A stretch of DNA of 64,000 bases from Exiguobacterium sp. TNDT2 (GTDB lineage: Bacteria > Bacillota > Bacilli > Exiguobacteriales > Exiguobacteriaceae), in the NCBI RefSeq assembly GCF_003331145.1, contig NZ_QLVE01000004.1, positions 124,001 to 188,000 on the forward strand. The letters are read 5' to 3'. The position numbers and the translations under genes are program-made. The notes beneath the pieces were generated by a model. It had not been told where the DNA came from. It did no database searches and saw only the letters and a list, made by a program, of their open reading frames with translations. Position 1 is the first letter of the stretch. Every line of letters begins with the position of its first letter. Positions 28,545 to 36,942 of the stretch are shown in pieces.

Positions 28545-29542
28545 GTTTTTTTAAAAAGTTAAAAGAGAAATTGACGACCTCGACGCAAGAGGCGTCACAA
28601 AGATTTACCGACGGATTGACGAAAACGCGTGACGGATTCGCCAGTGCCGTCAACGATCTCGTCTATCGGTTCCGTGAAGTCGATGAGGATTTTTTCGATG
28701 AGCTCGAGGATCTGCTCATCCAGGCTGACGTCGGAGTGACGACGACGATGGACCTCGTCGAAGATTTGAAAGAAGAAGTGAAGCGTCGCAATTTGAAAGA
28801 CCCGGTCGCGGTCCGTGACGCGCTCGTCGAAGTCGTGGCGAAGCGACTCCAAGAAGACGAGTCGGATCGAGAATTGAACATGCAGGATGGATTGACCGTC
28901 ATCTTGTTCGTCGGCGTCAACGGCGTCGGGAAAACGACGACGATCGGAAAACTCGCACACCAGTTGAAGTCAGAAGGACGGTCGGTCATGCTCGCGGCAG
29001 GGGATACGTTCCGGGCCGGTGCCATCGACCAGCTTCAAGTCTGGGGCGAGCGTGCCGGTGTCCCGGTCATCCGTCAAGCGGAAGGGTCAGACCCGGCCGC
29101 GGTCGTGTTCGATGCCGTCCAGGCAGCGAAATCACGCGGTGTCGACGTCTTGATTTGTGACACAGCCGGACGCTTGCAAAACAAGGTCAACTTGATGAAT
29201 GAGCTTGAGAAAGTGAAGCGCGTCATCGAACGCGAAGTACCGAACGGACCGCACGAAGTGTTGCTCGCGCTTGACGCGACGACAGGGCAGAACGCGATGG
29301 TCCAAGCAAAAGCCTTCAAAGAAGCGACAAACGTGAGCGGGATCGTCTTGACGAAGCTCGACGGGACGGCCAAAGGCGGAATCGTGCTCGCGATTCGAAA
29401 CGAGCTCGATATCCCGGTCAAATATGTCGGTCTCGGTGAGAAAGTCGATGATTTACAAGCGTTCGACCCTGAACAGTTCGTATACGGCTTATTTGGTGAC
29501 ATCTTCGAAGAAAAACAACAGACAAACGATGACCTCGCCTAA
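28541..29542 (+). CDS. ftsY: Signal recognition particle receptor
   Basis: SRP-family GTPase that receives ribosome-SRP complexes at the membrane. An N-terminal amphipathic helix and short acidic N domain (about 1-110) precede the NG GTPase with GVNGVGKTTT, the D-T-A-G-R motif and T-K-L-D-G-T-A-K-G-G. It starts at TTG (28541) overlapping the smc stop, with GGAGG upstream, and has 333 residues. Its A domain is short, as in other Bacillota. Confidence 0.95.
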   Translation: MSFFKKLKEKLTTSTQEASQRFTDGLTKTRDGFASAVNDLVYRFREVDEDFFDELEDLLIQADVGVTTTMDLVEDLKEEVKRRNLKDPVAVRDALVEVVAKRLQEDESDRELNMQDGLTVILFVGVNGVGKTTTIGKLAHQLKSEGRSVMLAAGDTFRAGAIDQLQVWGERAGVPVIRQAEGSDPAAVVFDAVQAAKSRGVDVLICDTAGRLQNKVNLMNELEKVKRVIEREVPNGPHEVLLALDATTGQNAMVQAKAFKEATNVSGIVLTKLDGTAKGGIVLAIRNELDIPVKYVGLGEKVDDLQAFDPEQFVYGLFGDIFEEKQQTNDDLA

Positions 29543-29564
29543 GTTTCTCTGTTAAGAAAAAAAC

Positions 29565-29593
29565 TTGACAAGAGATGGGGACGGCTGTACTAT
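29565..29593 (+). promoter_or_regulatory. Promoter for ylxM-ffh
   Basis: Perfect TTGACA (29565-29570), 17 bases, TACTAT (29588-29593), in the gap between ftsY and ylxM. Confidence 0.78.
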
Positions 29594-29638
29594 TGGTAGT
29601 TGTAAAGGGATTTCACTTAACATGTGGAGGTGGAGGTC

Positions 29639-29962
29639 GTGTCGCTCGAAAAGACGAATCGAATGAACTATCTGTTCGATTTTTATCAAGCGCTTCTCAC
29701 ACCGAAACAGCGCAACTATATGTCTCTTTATTACCTAGATGACTACTCGCTCGGAGAGATTGCGGAAGAGTTTGAAGTCAGCCGTCAAGCGGTCTACGAT
29801 AACATAAAGCGCACCGAAGCGATGCTTGAGCAGTATGAGGAGAAGTTGGCCCTATTCGAGAAATTCGAACAGCGGCAACAACTGCTTCAAACGCTCAAAC
29901 GTCAAGTCGAGCATTCGCCCGACGCGACAGAAACGATTTCGGCGCTTGAGAATTTAGAGTAG
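29639..29962 (+). CDS. ylxM: UPF0122 helix-turn-helix protein YlxM
   Basis: Small DNA/RNA-binding-like protein with a sigma-70 region 4-type helix-turn-helix ([21 protein letters not shown]). Homologues are linked to the signal recognition particle through their position before ffh; in streptococci YlxM affects SRP GTPase activity. The GTG at 29639 follows GGAGGTGGAGGT and aligns with Bacillus YlxM; length is 107. It precedes ffh by 11 bases. Confidence 0.92.
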   Translation: MSLEKTNRMNYLFDFYQALLTPKQRNYMSLYYLDDYSLGEIAEEFEVSRQAVYDNIKRTEAMLEQYEEKLALFEKFEQRQQLLQTLKRQVEHSPDATETISALENLE

Positions 29963-29973
29963 GGGGCTGAAGC

Positions 29974-31314
29974 ATGGCATTTGAAGGATTATCCGAACGG
30001 TTGCAATCGACACTGGCGAAAATGCGGGGGAAAGGTAAAATTTCCGAAGCAGATGTCAAAGAGATGATGAGAGAAGTTCGTCTCGCTCTCCTTGAAGCCG
30101 ATGTCAACTTCAAAGTGGTCAAACAGTTCGTCAACGACGTGAAAGAACGGGCCATCGGCCAAGACGTCATGAAATCGTTGACACCAGGCCAACAAGTTGT
30201 CAAAATCGTTCATGAAGAGCTAACGACTTTGATGGGAAGCGACGTCGTCCCAATCACATTTAACCCAAAACCACCGACAGTCGTCATGATGGTCGGGTTA
30301 CAAGGTGCAGGGAAAACGACGACGACCGGGAAGCTTGCGAACTTGATTCGCAAAAAGCATAACCGGAGTCCACTTCTCGTCGCGGCGGATATTTATCGGC
30401 CCGCGGCCATCAAACAGCTCGAGACACTCGGCAAGCAGCTCGATTTACCGGTGTTCTCACTTGGCGATCAAGTGAAGCCGGAAGAAATCGTCACAAAAGC
30501 GCTCGAGTACGCCAAAACCAATCATCACGATTTCGTGTTGATCGATACGGCCGGTCGCCTTCACATCGATGAGACGCTCATGGGCGAACTCGAAAACGTG
30601 AAGACGATTGCCAAACCAAATGAAATCTTCCTCGTCGTCGATGCGATGACGGGTCAAGATGCGGTCAACGTGGCCGACAGCTTCAATGAGAAACTCGGAA
30701 TCACCGGCGTCGTGCTCACAAAACTCGACGGTGACACACGTGGTGGGGCAGCCCTTTCAATCAAGGCAGTCACGGGAGCGCCGATTAAGTTCGTCGGTCT
30801 CGGTGAAAAGTTGGATGCCCTCGAACCATTCCACCCGGAACGCATGGCGTCACGGATCCTTGGGATGGGGGACGTGCTCACGCTCATTGAAAAAGCCGAG
30901 TCACAGATGGACCAAGATGCCGCGAAAGAGCTTGAAAGCAAAATTCGCGACGCATCGTTCACGTTCGATGATTTTATCGAGCAGTTGGGTCAAGTGAAAA
31001 ACATGGGCCCAATTGATGAATTGCTTTCGATGTTACCTGGTGCAGGTAAGATGAAAGGGTTGAAGAACGTCCAAATCGACGAGAAACAACTCGATCATGT
31101 CGAGGCGATCATTCGCTCGATGACAAAGCATGAGCGCACGAATCCTGAAGTGCTCAACGCAAGTCGTCGCAAGCGAATCGCAAAAGGGAGCGGTCGTTCC
31201 ATCCAGGAAGTGAACCGTCTCATCAAACAGTTCGATGACATGAAAAAGCTCATGAAGCAGATGTCAGGACAAATGAAAGGGAAGAAAAAAGGTCTCGGCC
31301 TTCCGTTCTTCTAA
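29974..31314 (+). CDS. ffh: Signal recognition particle protein
   Basis: SRP54 GTPase that binds signal sequences and 4.5S/scRNA. N and G domains (about 1-295) contain GLQGAGKTTTTGKL, D-T-A-G-R and T-K-L-D-G-D-T-R-G-G. The methionine-rich M domain (about 300-446) carries the RNA-binding helix-turn-helix with S-R-R-K-R-I-A-K-G-S-G and M-K-K-L-M-K-Q-M at the end. It has 446 residues. The SRP RNA gene is not in the window. Confidence 0.97.
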   Translation: MAFEGLSERLQSTLAKMRGKGKISEADVKEMMREVRLALLEADVNFKVVKQFVNDVKERAIGQDVMKSLTPGQQVVKIVHEELTTLMGSDVVPITFNPKPPTVVMMVGLQGAGKTTTTGKLANLIRKKHNRSPLLVAADIYRPAAIKQLETLGKQLDLPVFSLGDQVKPEEIVTKALEYAKTNHHDFVLIDTAGRLHIDETLMGELENVKTIAKPNEIFLVVDAMTGQDAVNVADSFNEKLGITGVVLTKLDGDTRGGAALSIKAVTGAPIKFVGLGEKLDALEPFHPERMASRILGMGDVLTLIEKAESQMDQDAAKELESKIRDASFTFDDFIEQLGQVKNMGPIDELLSMLPGAGKMKGLKNVQIDEKQLDHVEAIIRSMTKHERTNPEVLNASRRKRIAKGSGRSIQEVNRLIKQFDDMKKLMKQMSGQMKGKKKGLGLPFF

Positions 31315-31322
31315 GAAAACTT

Positions 31323-31351
31323 TTGTCAGTCGGGCAAAAAAACAGTATACT
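31323..31351 (+). promoter_or_regulatory. Promoter for rpsP
   Basis: TTGTCA (31323-31328), 17 bases, TATACT (31346-31351), with about 40 bases of leader before rpsP. Confidence 0.82.
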
Positions 31352-31395
31352 ATTAAAGTTGTCAATTCTTAAACACATGATGGAGGTATATTACC

Positions 31396-31671
31396 ATGGC
31401 AGTTAAAATTCGTCTCAAGCGCATGGGCGCAAAAAAATCACCTTTTTACCGGATCGTTGTAGCTGATTCACGTTCACCACGTGATGGCCGCTTCATCGAG
31501 CAAGTCGGTCACTACAACCCGGTTGCAAAACCAGAAGCAGAAGTTCGCATCGACGAAGAACTCGCTCTCAAATGGTTGGCAGACGGCGCGAAGCCTTCTG
31601 ACACAGTACGTAACTTGTTCTCTAAAGCAGGGATCATGGAGAAATTCCACAACGCGAAAAACGCGAAGTAA
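31396..31671 (+). CDS. rpsP: Small ribosomal subunit protein bS16
   Basis: Ribosomal protein of 91 residues needed for 30S assembly. The start [27 protein letters not shown] and the Y-N-P motif are diagnostic. ATGGAGG precedes the ATG. In Bacillus the KH-domain gene khpA and ylqD follow; here rimM comes after only 53 bases. Confidence 0.97.
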   Translation: MAVKIRLKRMGAKKSPFYRIVVADSRSPRDGRFIEQVGHYNPVAKPEAEVRIDEELALKWLADGAKPSDTVRNLFSKAGIMEKFHNAKNAK

Positions 31672-31677
31672 GGATGT

Positions 31678-31708
31678 GGCCGACCTTTTATGAGGTCGGC
31701 CCATTTTT
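31678..31708 (+). terminator. Hairpin between rpsP and rimM
   Basis: A perfect nine-base-pair stem GGCCGACCT / AGGTCGGCC followed by CATTTTTG. It may reduce transcription from the abundant rpsP message into rimM-trmD. Confidence 0.78.
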
Positions 31709-31724
31709 GTGAGGAGGCATAACA

Positions 31725-32240
31725 ATGGAATGGTTATATGTAGGTAAGATCGCCAACACCCATGGCTTAAAAGGAGAATTGAAGCTGCTCGCCGCGACCG
31801 ATTTCCCGGAGGAGCGCTTCAAGAAGGGCGAGACGCTCTATTTGGACGTCGACGGCAAGAAGGTACCGTTCGAAGTGACGACATATCGTCCGCATAAACA
31901 GTTCCATCTCGTGACGTTCAAAGGGCTCGAGAACATCAATCTCGTCGAGAAGTATAAAGGGATGAAGTTGTACGTCCACGTCGAGCACGTCCACGAGTTG
32001 CCGGAACATGAGTTTTACTATCACGAGATTATCGGTTGTGAGGCCGTCGTCGACGGTGAGGTCATCGGTGTCGTTGATGACATCTTCGAGACCGGTGCGA
32101 ACGACGTCTGGGTCATCAAGCGTCCTGGCAAGTCGGATGCGCTCATCCCGTACATCGAATCGGTCGTGAGCGACATCGATGTCGAGGCGAAACGTGTCGT
32201 CATCACCCCGATCCCGGGAATGATTGACGATGAGGATTGA
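31725..32240 (+). CDS. rimM: Ribosome maturation factor RimM
   Basis: Binds bS16/uS19 region and assists 30S 3' domain assembly. The N-terminal RimM fold starts with [15 protein letters not shown] and the C-terminal PRC barrel (about 95-171) contains Y-Y-H-E-I-I-G-C and the V-W-V-I-K-R strand. It has 171 residues. GAGGAGG precedes the ATG. It overlaps trmD by 11 bases. Confidence 0.95.
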   Translation: MEWLYVGKIANTHGLKGELKLLAATDFPEERFKKGETLYLDVDGKKVPFEVTTYRPHKQFHLVTFKGLENINLVEKYKGMKLYVHVEHVHELPEHEFYYHEIIGCEAVVDGEVIGVVDDIFETGANDVWVIKRPGKSDALIPYIESVVSDIDVEAKRVVITPIPGMIDDED

Positions 32241-32946
32241 TGTCTTAACGTTATTCCCCGAGATGTTCGCACCGCTCGACCATTCCATCGTCGGACGGGC
32301 GCGCAAGCTCGGACAAGTCGAGATGACGTTCACGAACTTCCGTGACTTCTCGACGAACAAGCACCATAAAGTCGACGATTACCCATACGGGGGCGGGGCG
32401 GGCATGCTGCTCACCCCGCAGCCGATCTTTGACGCCTTTGACGCCATCGCAAAGAAACGTCCCCGCGTCATCGTCACGACGCCGACCGGGCGCCGTTTCG
32501 ACCAAAGGTTAGCAGAAGAGTGGGCGACCGAGGAACATCTGATTTTTTTATGCGGCCATTACGAAGGGTTCGACCAACGAATCCATGACGTGCTCGCGAC
32601 GGACGAAGTGTCGATCGGCGATTTCGTCATGACAGGCGGTGAGCTCGCGGCGATGGTCATGATCGATGCGACGGTGCGGCTCATCCCGGAAGTGCTCGGC
32701 GATCAGGCGAGCCACGAGGACGACTCGTTTTCGACGGGGCTCCTCGAGTACCCGCACTACACGCGGCCGGCAGAATTCCGTGGCCTCAAGGTGCCAGACG
32801 TCCTCTTGTCAGGCAATCACGCCAACATCGAGGCGTGGCGCCGCGAACGGTCGCTTGAACGCACGTATCGCCGGCGACCGGACCTGCTTGAGCGGGTCGA
32901 CCTGTCAGAGGCGGATAAAAAATTTATTGAATCGTTGCACGATTGA
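32230..32946 (+). CDS. trmD: tRNA (guanine-37-N1) methyltransferase
   Basis: SPOUT-class enzyme that makes m1G37, preventing +1 frameshifts. The start [13 protein letters not shown], the Y-G-G-G-A-G-M-L motif, the knot region [10 protein letters not shown] and D-F-V-M-T-G-G-E are present. The ATG at 32230 aligns with homologues and gives 238 residues; it lies inside the rimM end without a strong ribosome site, suggesting coupled translation. Confidence 0.95.
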   Translation: MRIDVLTLFPEMFAPLDHSIVGRARKLGQVEMTFTNFRDFSTNKHHKVDDYPYGGGAGMLLTPQPIFDAFDAIAKKRPRVIVTTPTGRRFDQRLAEEWATEEHLIFLCGHYEGFDQRIHDVLATDEVSIGDFVMTGGELAAMVMIDATVRLIPEVLGDQASHEDDSFSTGLLEYPHYTRPAEFRGLKVPDVLLSGNHANIEAWRRERSLERTYRRRPDLLERVDLSEADKKFIESLHD

Positions 32947-32963
32947 CCAAATTATGCTATGTT
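32935..32963 (+). promoter_or_regulatory. Possible promoter for rplS
   Basis: TTGCAC (32935-32940), 17 bases, TATGTT (32958-32963), overlapping the trmD stop and immediately before the L19 leader. The -10 match is 4 of 6. Confidence 0.45.
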
Positions 32964-32964
32964 T

Positions 32965-33059
32965 GAACATGTGGGTTAACCCCACCGATTACCGATGTTC
33001 CGCTGTTGGATGCTTGGGCAGATGAAGATATGAACATTGAAGAAAAAGGAGAACAATTC
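32965..33059 (+). ncRNA. L19 ribosomal protein leader candidate
   Basis: The 5' leader of rplS folds into an outer helix GAACAT (32965-32970) / ATGTTC (32995-33000) enclosing GTGGG-TTAAC-CCCAC, then a GCTGTTGGATGC segment before the ribosome site. Position and shape fit the L19 autoregulatory leader known in Bacillota, but the assignment rests on memory of the family rather than a covariance search. Confidence 0.5.
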
Positions 33060-33413
33060 ATGAACACACAAAAACTGTTCCGTGAAATCACAGAAGAACA
33101 ATTTAAATCGGACGTACCTGCTTTCCGTCCTGGTGACACAGTACGTGTCCACGTTAAAGTCGTAGAGGGAACGCGCGAGCGTATCCAGATCTTCGAAGGC
33201 GTAGTCATCAAGCGTAAAGGTGGCGGCATCAGCGAAACATTCACGGTCCGTAAGATTTCTTACGGCGTAGGTGTTGAGCGTGCATTCCCGCTTCACTCAC
33301 CACGTGTCGCGCAAATCGAAGTCGTTCGTTACGGTAAAGTCCGTCGTGCGAAACTCTACTACCTCCGCAACCTTCGCGGTAAAGCAGCACGTATTAAAGA
33401 AATCCGTCGTTAA
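33060..33413 (+). CDS. rplS: Large ribosomal subunit protein bL19
   Basis: Ribosomal protein at the 30S-50S interface, 117 residues. [21 protein letters not shown] and the C-terminal R-G-K-A-A-R-I-K-E are typical. AAAGGAG precedes the ATG at 33060; an upstream in-frame ATG at 33006 lies in the structured leader and is not used in homologues. Confidence 0.97.
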   Translation: MNTQKLFREITEEQFKSDVPAFRPGDTVRVHVKVVEGTRERIQIFEGVVIKRKGGGISETFTVRKISYGVGVERAFPLHSPRVAQIEVVRYGKVRRAKLYYLRNLRGKAARIKEIRR

Positions 33414-33423
33414 GATGGGGATT

Positions 33424-33455
33424 AAGCTTGTCGCTTGCGACAAGCTTCTTTTTTT
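33424..33455 (+). terminator. Rho-independent terminator after rplS
   Basis: A perfect ten-base-pair stem AAGCTTGTCG / CGACAAGCTT with a CTTG loop, then C and a run of seven T residues. Confidence 0.92.
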
Positions 33456-33465
33456 CTAGTACAAT
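33437..33465 (+). promoter_or_regulatory. Possible promoter for the signal peptidase gene
   Basis: GCGACA (33437-33442), 17 bases, TACAAT (33460-33465). The -35 lies in the rplS terminator stem, so the two elements may share sequence. The match is moderate. Confidence 0.35.
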
Positions 33466-33495
33466 AAGTTCAAACGGACAGAGGAGTGAGGCAAG

Positions 33496-34038
33496 TTGAA
33501 AGAAGTGTTCAGTTGGCTTAAGGCGATCGTCGTGGCGCTCGTCATCGCGTTCGTGATCCGGACGTTCATCTTTGTACCTGTCATCGTCGAAGGAGAGTCA
33601 ATGATGCCGACGCTCCAAAACGCCGATCGCATGATTGTCAGCAAAATCTCTAATTACGTCGGTGAGCTCGACCGGGGCGATATCATCGTCTTCCACGCGA
33701 CGGAATCGAAAGACTATATTAAACGCGTCATCGCCATCCCTGGCGATACGCTCGAATATCGGGACGATACGCTCTACTTGAATGGTGAGGCGGTCGAAGA
33801 GCCGTATTTAGAAGATTTCCAGGCCCAGATGAACGGCTTTCCTCTTACCGAGAACTTTACGCTCGAACAAGTGACGGGCGAGACGGTCGTCCCAGAAGGT
33901 TCGTACTTCGTCATGGGCGACAATCGACAAAACTCGAAAGACAGCCGTGAAATCGGCTTTGTCCCGAAAGAAAACGTCGTCGGCAAAACGAACTTCGTGT
34001 TTTGGCCGCTCGGTGACTTCGGGACCGTACAAGAATAA
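33496..34038 (+). CDS. lepB: Type I signal peptidase
   Basis: Membrane protease that removes signal peptides from secreted proteins. It has a single N-terminal transmembrane helix (about 9-29), then the catalytic Ser35 in G-E-S-M-M-P-T-L and Lys76 in Y-I-K-R-V-I-A-I-P-G-D, and the C-terminal box G-D-N-R-Q-N-S-x-D-S-R. The start is TTG at 33496, preceded by GAGGAGTGAGG, giving 180 residues. Bacillus subtilis lacks a signal peptidase gene at this place between rplS and rbgA. The gene symbol is generic; it is of the Sip type. Confidence 0.93.
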   Translation: MKEVFSWLKAIVVALVIAFVIRTFIFVPVIVEGESMMPTLQNADRMIVSKISNYVGELDRGDIIVFHATESKDYIKRVIAIPGDTLEYRDDTLYLNGEAVEEPYLEDFQAQMNGFPLTENFTLEQVTGETVVPEGSYFVMGDNRQNSKDSREIGFVPKENVVGKTNFVFWPLGDFGTVQE

Positions 34039-34050
34039 GGTGGTGTTTGT

Positions 34051-34911
34051 TTGGCAATTCAATGGTTCCCTGGCCACATGGCCAAGGCACGAAGACAAGT
34101 AACAGAAAAGTTAAAGCTCATCGATGTCGTCATCGAACTCGTCGATGCACGCGTCCCCCAATCGAGCCGTAACCCGATGGTCGATGAGATCACGGAAGGC
34201 AAACCGCGTCTCATCGTCTTGAATAAAGCCGATATGGCTGATCCCGTCGTCACCGACGCCTGGCTCCGCGCCTTGAAGCGCGATGACATCGAGGTCGTCG
34301 CCGTCGACGCGAAACATAGTAAAGGCTTGAAGCATCTCATGTCGGGTGCCGAGAAGCTCATGCAAGACAAGCATGACCGCATGCGTGAGAAAGGCCGGAA
34401 CCCCGGTCCGATTCGCGCGCTCATCATCGGCATCCCGAACGTCGGCAAGTCGACGCTCATCAACCGCCTTGCCGGACGCAACATCGCTGTCACCGGAGAC
34501 CGTCCGGGTGTCACGAAGCGTCAGCAATGGATCAAGATGAAAGGCGGCGAGATGGAGTTGCTCGATACGCCAGGGATTCTTTGGCCGAAGTTCGAGGACC
34601 AGATGGTCGGCTACCGTCTGGCGGCGACCGGTGCCATCAAGGACGATATTTTGAACTTAGACGATATCGCGCTTTATGCGGCCCGTGAGTTATCGGCCCG
34701 CTATCCGGACCAGGTGAAAGAGCGATTCAAAATCGATCATCTGCCGGAAGATGCCGTCGAACTGCTCGAATTGATCGGAAAGAAACGTGGCCTCGTCAGC
34801 GGCGGCTATGTGGATTTCGAGAAAGCGAGCGAATTACTACTGAACGAACTGCGTCATGAGAAAATCGGACGGGTCTCTCTCGAGACGCCAGCCGATCATG
34901 ACATGGCGTGA
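34051..34911 (+). CDS. rbgA: 50S subunit assembly GTPase RbgA
   Basis: Essential GTPase (YlqF) for a late step of large-subunit assembly, including incorporation of uL16. It is circularly permuted: G4 L-N-K-A-D near residue 57 comes before G1 G-I-P-N-V-G-K-S-T and G3 D-T-P-G-I-L-W-P-K. The start W-F-P-G-H-M-A-K-A is diagnostic. It begins at TTG with GGTGG upstream and has 286 residues. Confidence 0.95.
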   Translation: MAIQWFPGHMAKARRQVTEKLKLIDVVIELVDARVPQSSRNPMVDEITEGKPRLIVLNKADMADPVVTDAWLRALKRDDIEVVAVDAKHSKGLKHLMSGAEKLMQDKHDRMREKGRNPGPIRALIIGIPNVGKSTLINRLAGRNIAVTGDRPGVTKRQQWIKMKGGEMELLDTPGILWPKFEDQMVGYRLAATGAIKDDILNLDDIALYAARELSARYPDQVKERFKIDHLPEDAVELLELIGKKRGLVSGGYVDFEKASELLLNELRHEKIGRVSLETPADHDMA

Positions 34912-34936
34912 AGTCCTGTGCAAACAGGGCTTTTTT
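34911..34936 (+). terminator. Rho-independent terminator after rbgA
   Basis: AAGTCCTGT / ACAGGGCTT (one T-G pair) with a GCAA tetraloop and a T run, starting in the rbgA stop codon. Confidence 0.85.
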
Positions 34937-34952
34937 GAATAGGAGGAACGGC

Positions 34953-35705
34953 ATGACGATTCAAGCGATTAAACAACGGATTCAGACGGTCCGATATGAA
35001 GAGTGGGAACAGGTTCGGGCCGAACTGAATGACGACCCGCGGGCAGGCGTCCAGACGCTCATCCGGCAACGAGAGCGACAGTTCGAACGAGAACGTGCCC
35101 TCCATGTCGATTATATGGCCCGGAGCGTGTTCGAAAACGATTGGAAGGCCCAAGGGTTCAAACGTATCGGCGGCGTCGATGAGGTCGGTCGAGGTCCACT
35201 TGCGGGTCCCGTCGTCGCGGCGGCCGTCATCTTGCCGGAAGGGTTCTATCATCCGGACCTGAACGATTCGAAAAAGATGACGAAAGGGGCGCGTGAAGTC
35301 GTGTATCGCGTCCTCATGGACGAGGCATCGGTCGGCGTCGGCATCGTCGACGCCGACGTGATTGACCGCGTCAACATTTACGAGGCGACGAAACTGGCGA
35401 TGATGGAGGCGGTCCGGCAACTCGGTGAAGTCGATGCGCTCTTGATCGACGCGATGACGCTCGACCTCGACGTTCCGCAGCAGTCGCTCATCAAAGGAGA
35501 CGCGCGGAGCGTCTCGATCGCGGCGGCGAGCGTCGTCGCCAAAGTCGTCCGCGATAACATGATGGAAGATTTCGCCGTCCTCTATCCCGGTTACGGGTTC
35601 GAGCGGAACGCGGGCTACGGAACGAAAGCACACTTGGCCGGCCTCACGGAACACGGGATCACGCCGATCCACCGAAAATCGTTCGCGCCGATTAAACATA
35701 TGTAG
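34953..35705 (+). CDS. rnhB: Ribonuclease HII
   Basis: Removes RNA from RNA:DNA hybrids, including single ribonucleotides misincorporated in DNA. The catalytic D-E-V-G-R-G-P-L-A-G (near residues 73-82) and later D-A-M-T-L-D and A-A-A-S-V-V-A-K-V motifs are present, after the roughly 65-residue N-terminal helical extension usual in Bacillota. AGGAGG is six bases before the ATG; 250 residues. Confidence 0.95.
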   Translation: MTIQAIKQRIQTVRYEEWEQVRAELNDDPRAGVQTLIRQRERQFERERALHVDYMARSVFENDWKAQGFKRIGGVDEVGRGPLAGPVVAAAVILPEGFYHPDLNDSKKMTKGAREVVYRVLMDEASVGVGIVDADVIDRVNIYEATKLAMMEAVRQLGEVDALLIDAMTLDLDVPQQSLIKGDARSVSIAAASVVAKVVRDNMMEDFAVLYPGYGFERNAGYGTKAHLAGLTEHGITPIHRKSFAPIKHM

Positions 35706-35716
35706 GAGGGGAAACG

Positions 35717-36565
35717 ATGCGCATCGATCACCAAGGCGTCATGCCGTTCAAAGTAACGGAACAGAACTCACGGCAACTGCTCATCGGCAATACGGTCGTC
35801 GGCCGGGTGCTCCAGCTGTTGCCGGGCGGCGAGGCGGTCATGCAACTGCCGCAAGGCATGTTCCGGGTCGGGGTGAACGCCGACGTCAAAGAGAACGTGA
35901 CGTACAAGATGGTCGTCACCGAGCTCGAACCGAAGCTCGTTTTAAAGGTCGTGCCGCAGCAAGCAGAAACACTCGCGCAAGCAGCGCGGTCACCGCTCGC
36001 CCAGCTCGTCAGCGAGCTCGGGCGCCTTGCTCGTCAGCCGCTCGACACGCCCGAATCGCTGCAGGCACAAGGACGACAACTGCTCGAGAGCGGGGCCGGG
36101 TCGGATGTGAAACAGCTCGTCGGTGAGCTGTTCAAAGTGAAAGGGGACCCGAAGTTCGAACAGTTCGTCCGGGCCCAAGAGACGTTCAACGCGCTCCAGA
36201 CGCCGCCGTATGTCGCTCAAGCATTTCACATACCACATTTAGGGCCGTTTGAACAAGTACGGTTCCGTCTCGAGGCACCGAAAGGCGAGGTCATCGATTC
36301 CGACCACGCTCGCATCGTACTATTCCTCGAGACCCCGAAGTATGGAGAGACAGGCATCGACCTGCTTGTCCAAAAACGGCACGTGTCGATAAAAGTGTTC
36401 AACGAGCAGCATGACTTGAGCGCGTTCGTCAGCGCCTACGAGCCGTTACTTGGGCGCGCACTTGGAGCGAGCGACTATGAGCTGTCCCGTTTCTCGTTCG
36501 AAGTAAAGCGGGAATCCGTGCCAGACACGTTCGCCCCGCTCGGAAAGGTGGATCAACGCGTATGA
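35717..36565 (+). CDS. YlqG-like protein with a FliK C-terminal-type domain
   Basis: A 282-residue protein in the position of Bacillus ylqG, but shorter than that gene product. Its N-terminal 80 residues form a beta-rich region (G-N-T-V-V-G-R-V-L-Q-L). The final 90 residues (F-E-Q-V-R-F-R-L-E-A-P to R-F-S-F-E-V) resemble the hook-length control domain at the end of FliK. It overlaps the FlhB-like gene by four bases, so the pair mimics the FliK-FlhB switching partners. Function is not established; a role in motility or secretion is inference. Confidence 0.65.
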   Translation: MRIDHQGVMPFKVTEQNSRQLLIGNTVVGRVLQLLPGGEAVMQLPQGMFRVGVNADVKENVTYKMVVTELEPKLVLKVVPQQAETLAQAARSPLAQLVSELGRLARQPLDTPESLQAQGRQLLESGAGSDVKQLVGELFKVKGDPKFEQFVRAQETFNALQTPPYVAQAFHIPHLGPFEQVRFRLEAPKGEVIDSDHARIVLFLETPKYGETGIDLLVQKRHVSIKVFNEQHDLSAFVSAYEPLLGRALGASDYELSRFSFEVKRESVPDTFAPLGKVDQRV

Positions 36566-36831
36566 CCGACCGTAAACAAGCGATTGCCTTGTCCTATGAG
36601 CAATCGATGGAGTCTCCGCGCGTCGTCGCTAAAGGTGGCGGACTCGTCGCCGAGCGCATGCTCGCGCTCGCCCAGGCGAACGGGGTCCCGATCCATGAGG
36701 ACCCGGCACTTTTGTCGCTTTTGTCCGCCCTGCAGATTGAGGAGCACATCCCGGACGACCTATATCAGGTCATCGCCGAGCTTTTCGTGTTTCTTTATCA
36801 GATGGAACAAGGAAAAATCGAGGATGTCTAG
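36562..36831 (+). CDS. ylqH: FlhB C-terminal-domain-like protein (YlqH/FlhX type)
   Basis: An 89-residue protein equivalent to the cytoplasmic part of FlhB after the autocleavage site: K-Q-A-I-A-L-S-Y, P-R-V-V-A-K-G-G-G, A-N-G-V-P-I-H-E-D-P-A-L and I-P-D-D-L-Y-Q-V-I-A-E. It lacks membrane helices and the NPTH site. Homologues can partly replace the FlhB C-terminal fragment in some bacteria. A true full-length FlhB is encoded at 61916. It overlaps the preceding FliK-like gene. Confidence 0.85.
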   Translation: MTDRKQAIALSYEQSMESPRVVAKGGGLVAERMLALAQANGVPIHEDPALLSLLSALQIEEHIPDDLYQVIAELFVFLYQMEQGKIEDV

Positions 36832-36873
36832 GGGTAGATGTGAAAAAAAGATGAAAACTTAAAGCAAGAACGA

Positions 36874-36903
36874 TAGACAGCGCTTTCAGTTTTTCGTTAC
36901 AAT
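36874..36903 (+). promoter_or_regulatory. Promoter for sucCD
   Basis: TAGACA (36874-36879), 18 bases, TACAAT (36898-36903), about 40 bases before the sucC start. Confidence 0.7.
36875..36888 (-). promoter_or_regulatory. cre-like CcpA site in the sucCD promoter
   Basis: On the minus strand the site reads TGAAAGCGCTGTCT, differing from the ideal TGAAAGCGCTTTCA at two positions. It lies between and over the -35 box, where bound CcpA would block RNA polymerase, implying catabolite repression of succinyl-CoA synthetase. Confidence 0.6.
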
Positions 36904-36942
36904 AGACATGCCGATATTAAAGGGGACTAAGGGGGAAATGAA

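Noticed and set aside
34896-35699. A 267-codon minus-strand frame opposite rnhB
   Set aside because: It mirrors the rnhB frame, is rich in Arg and Asp without a recognisable domain, and lacks an upstream ribosome site.
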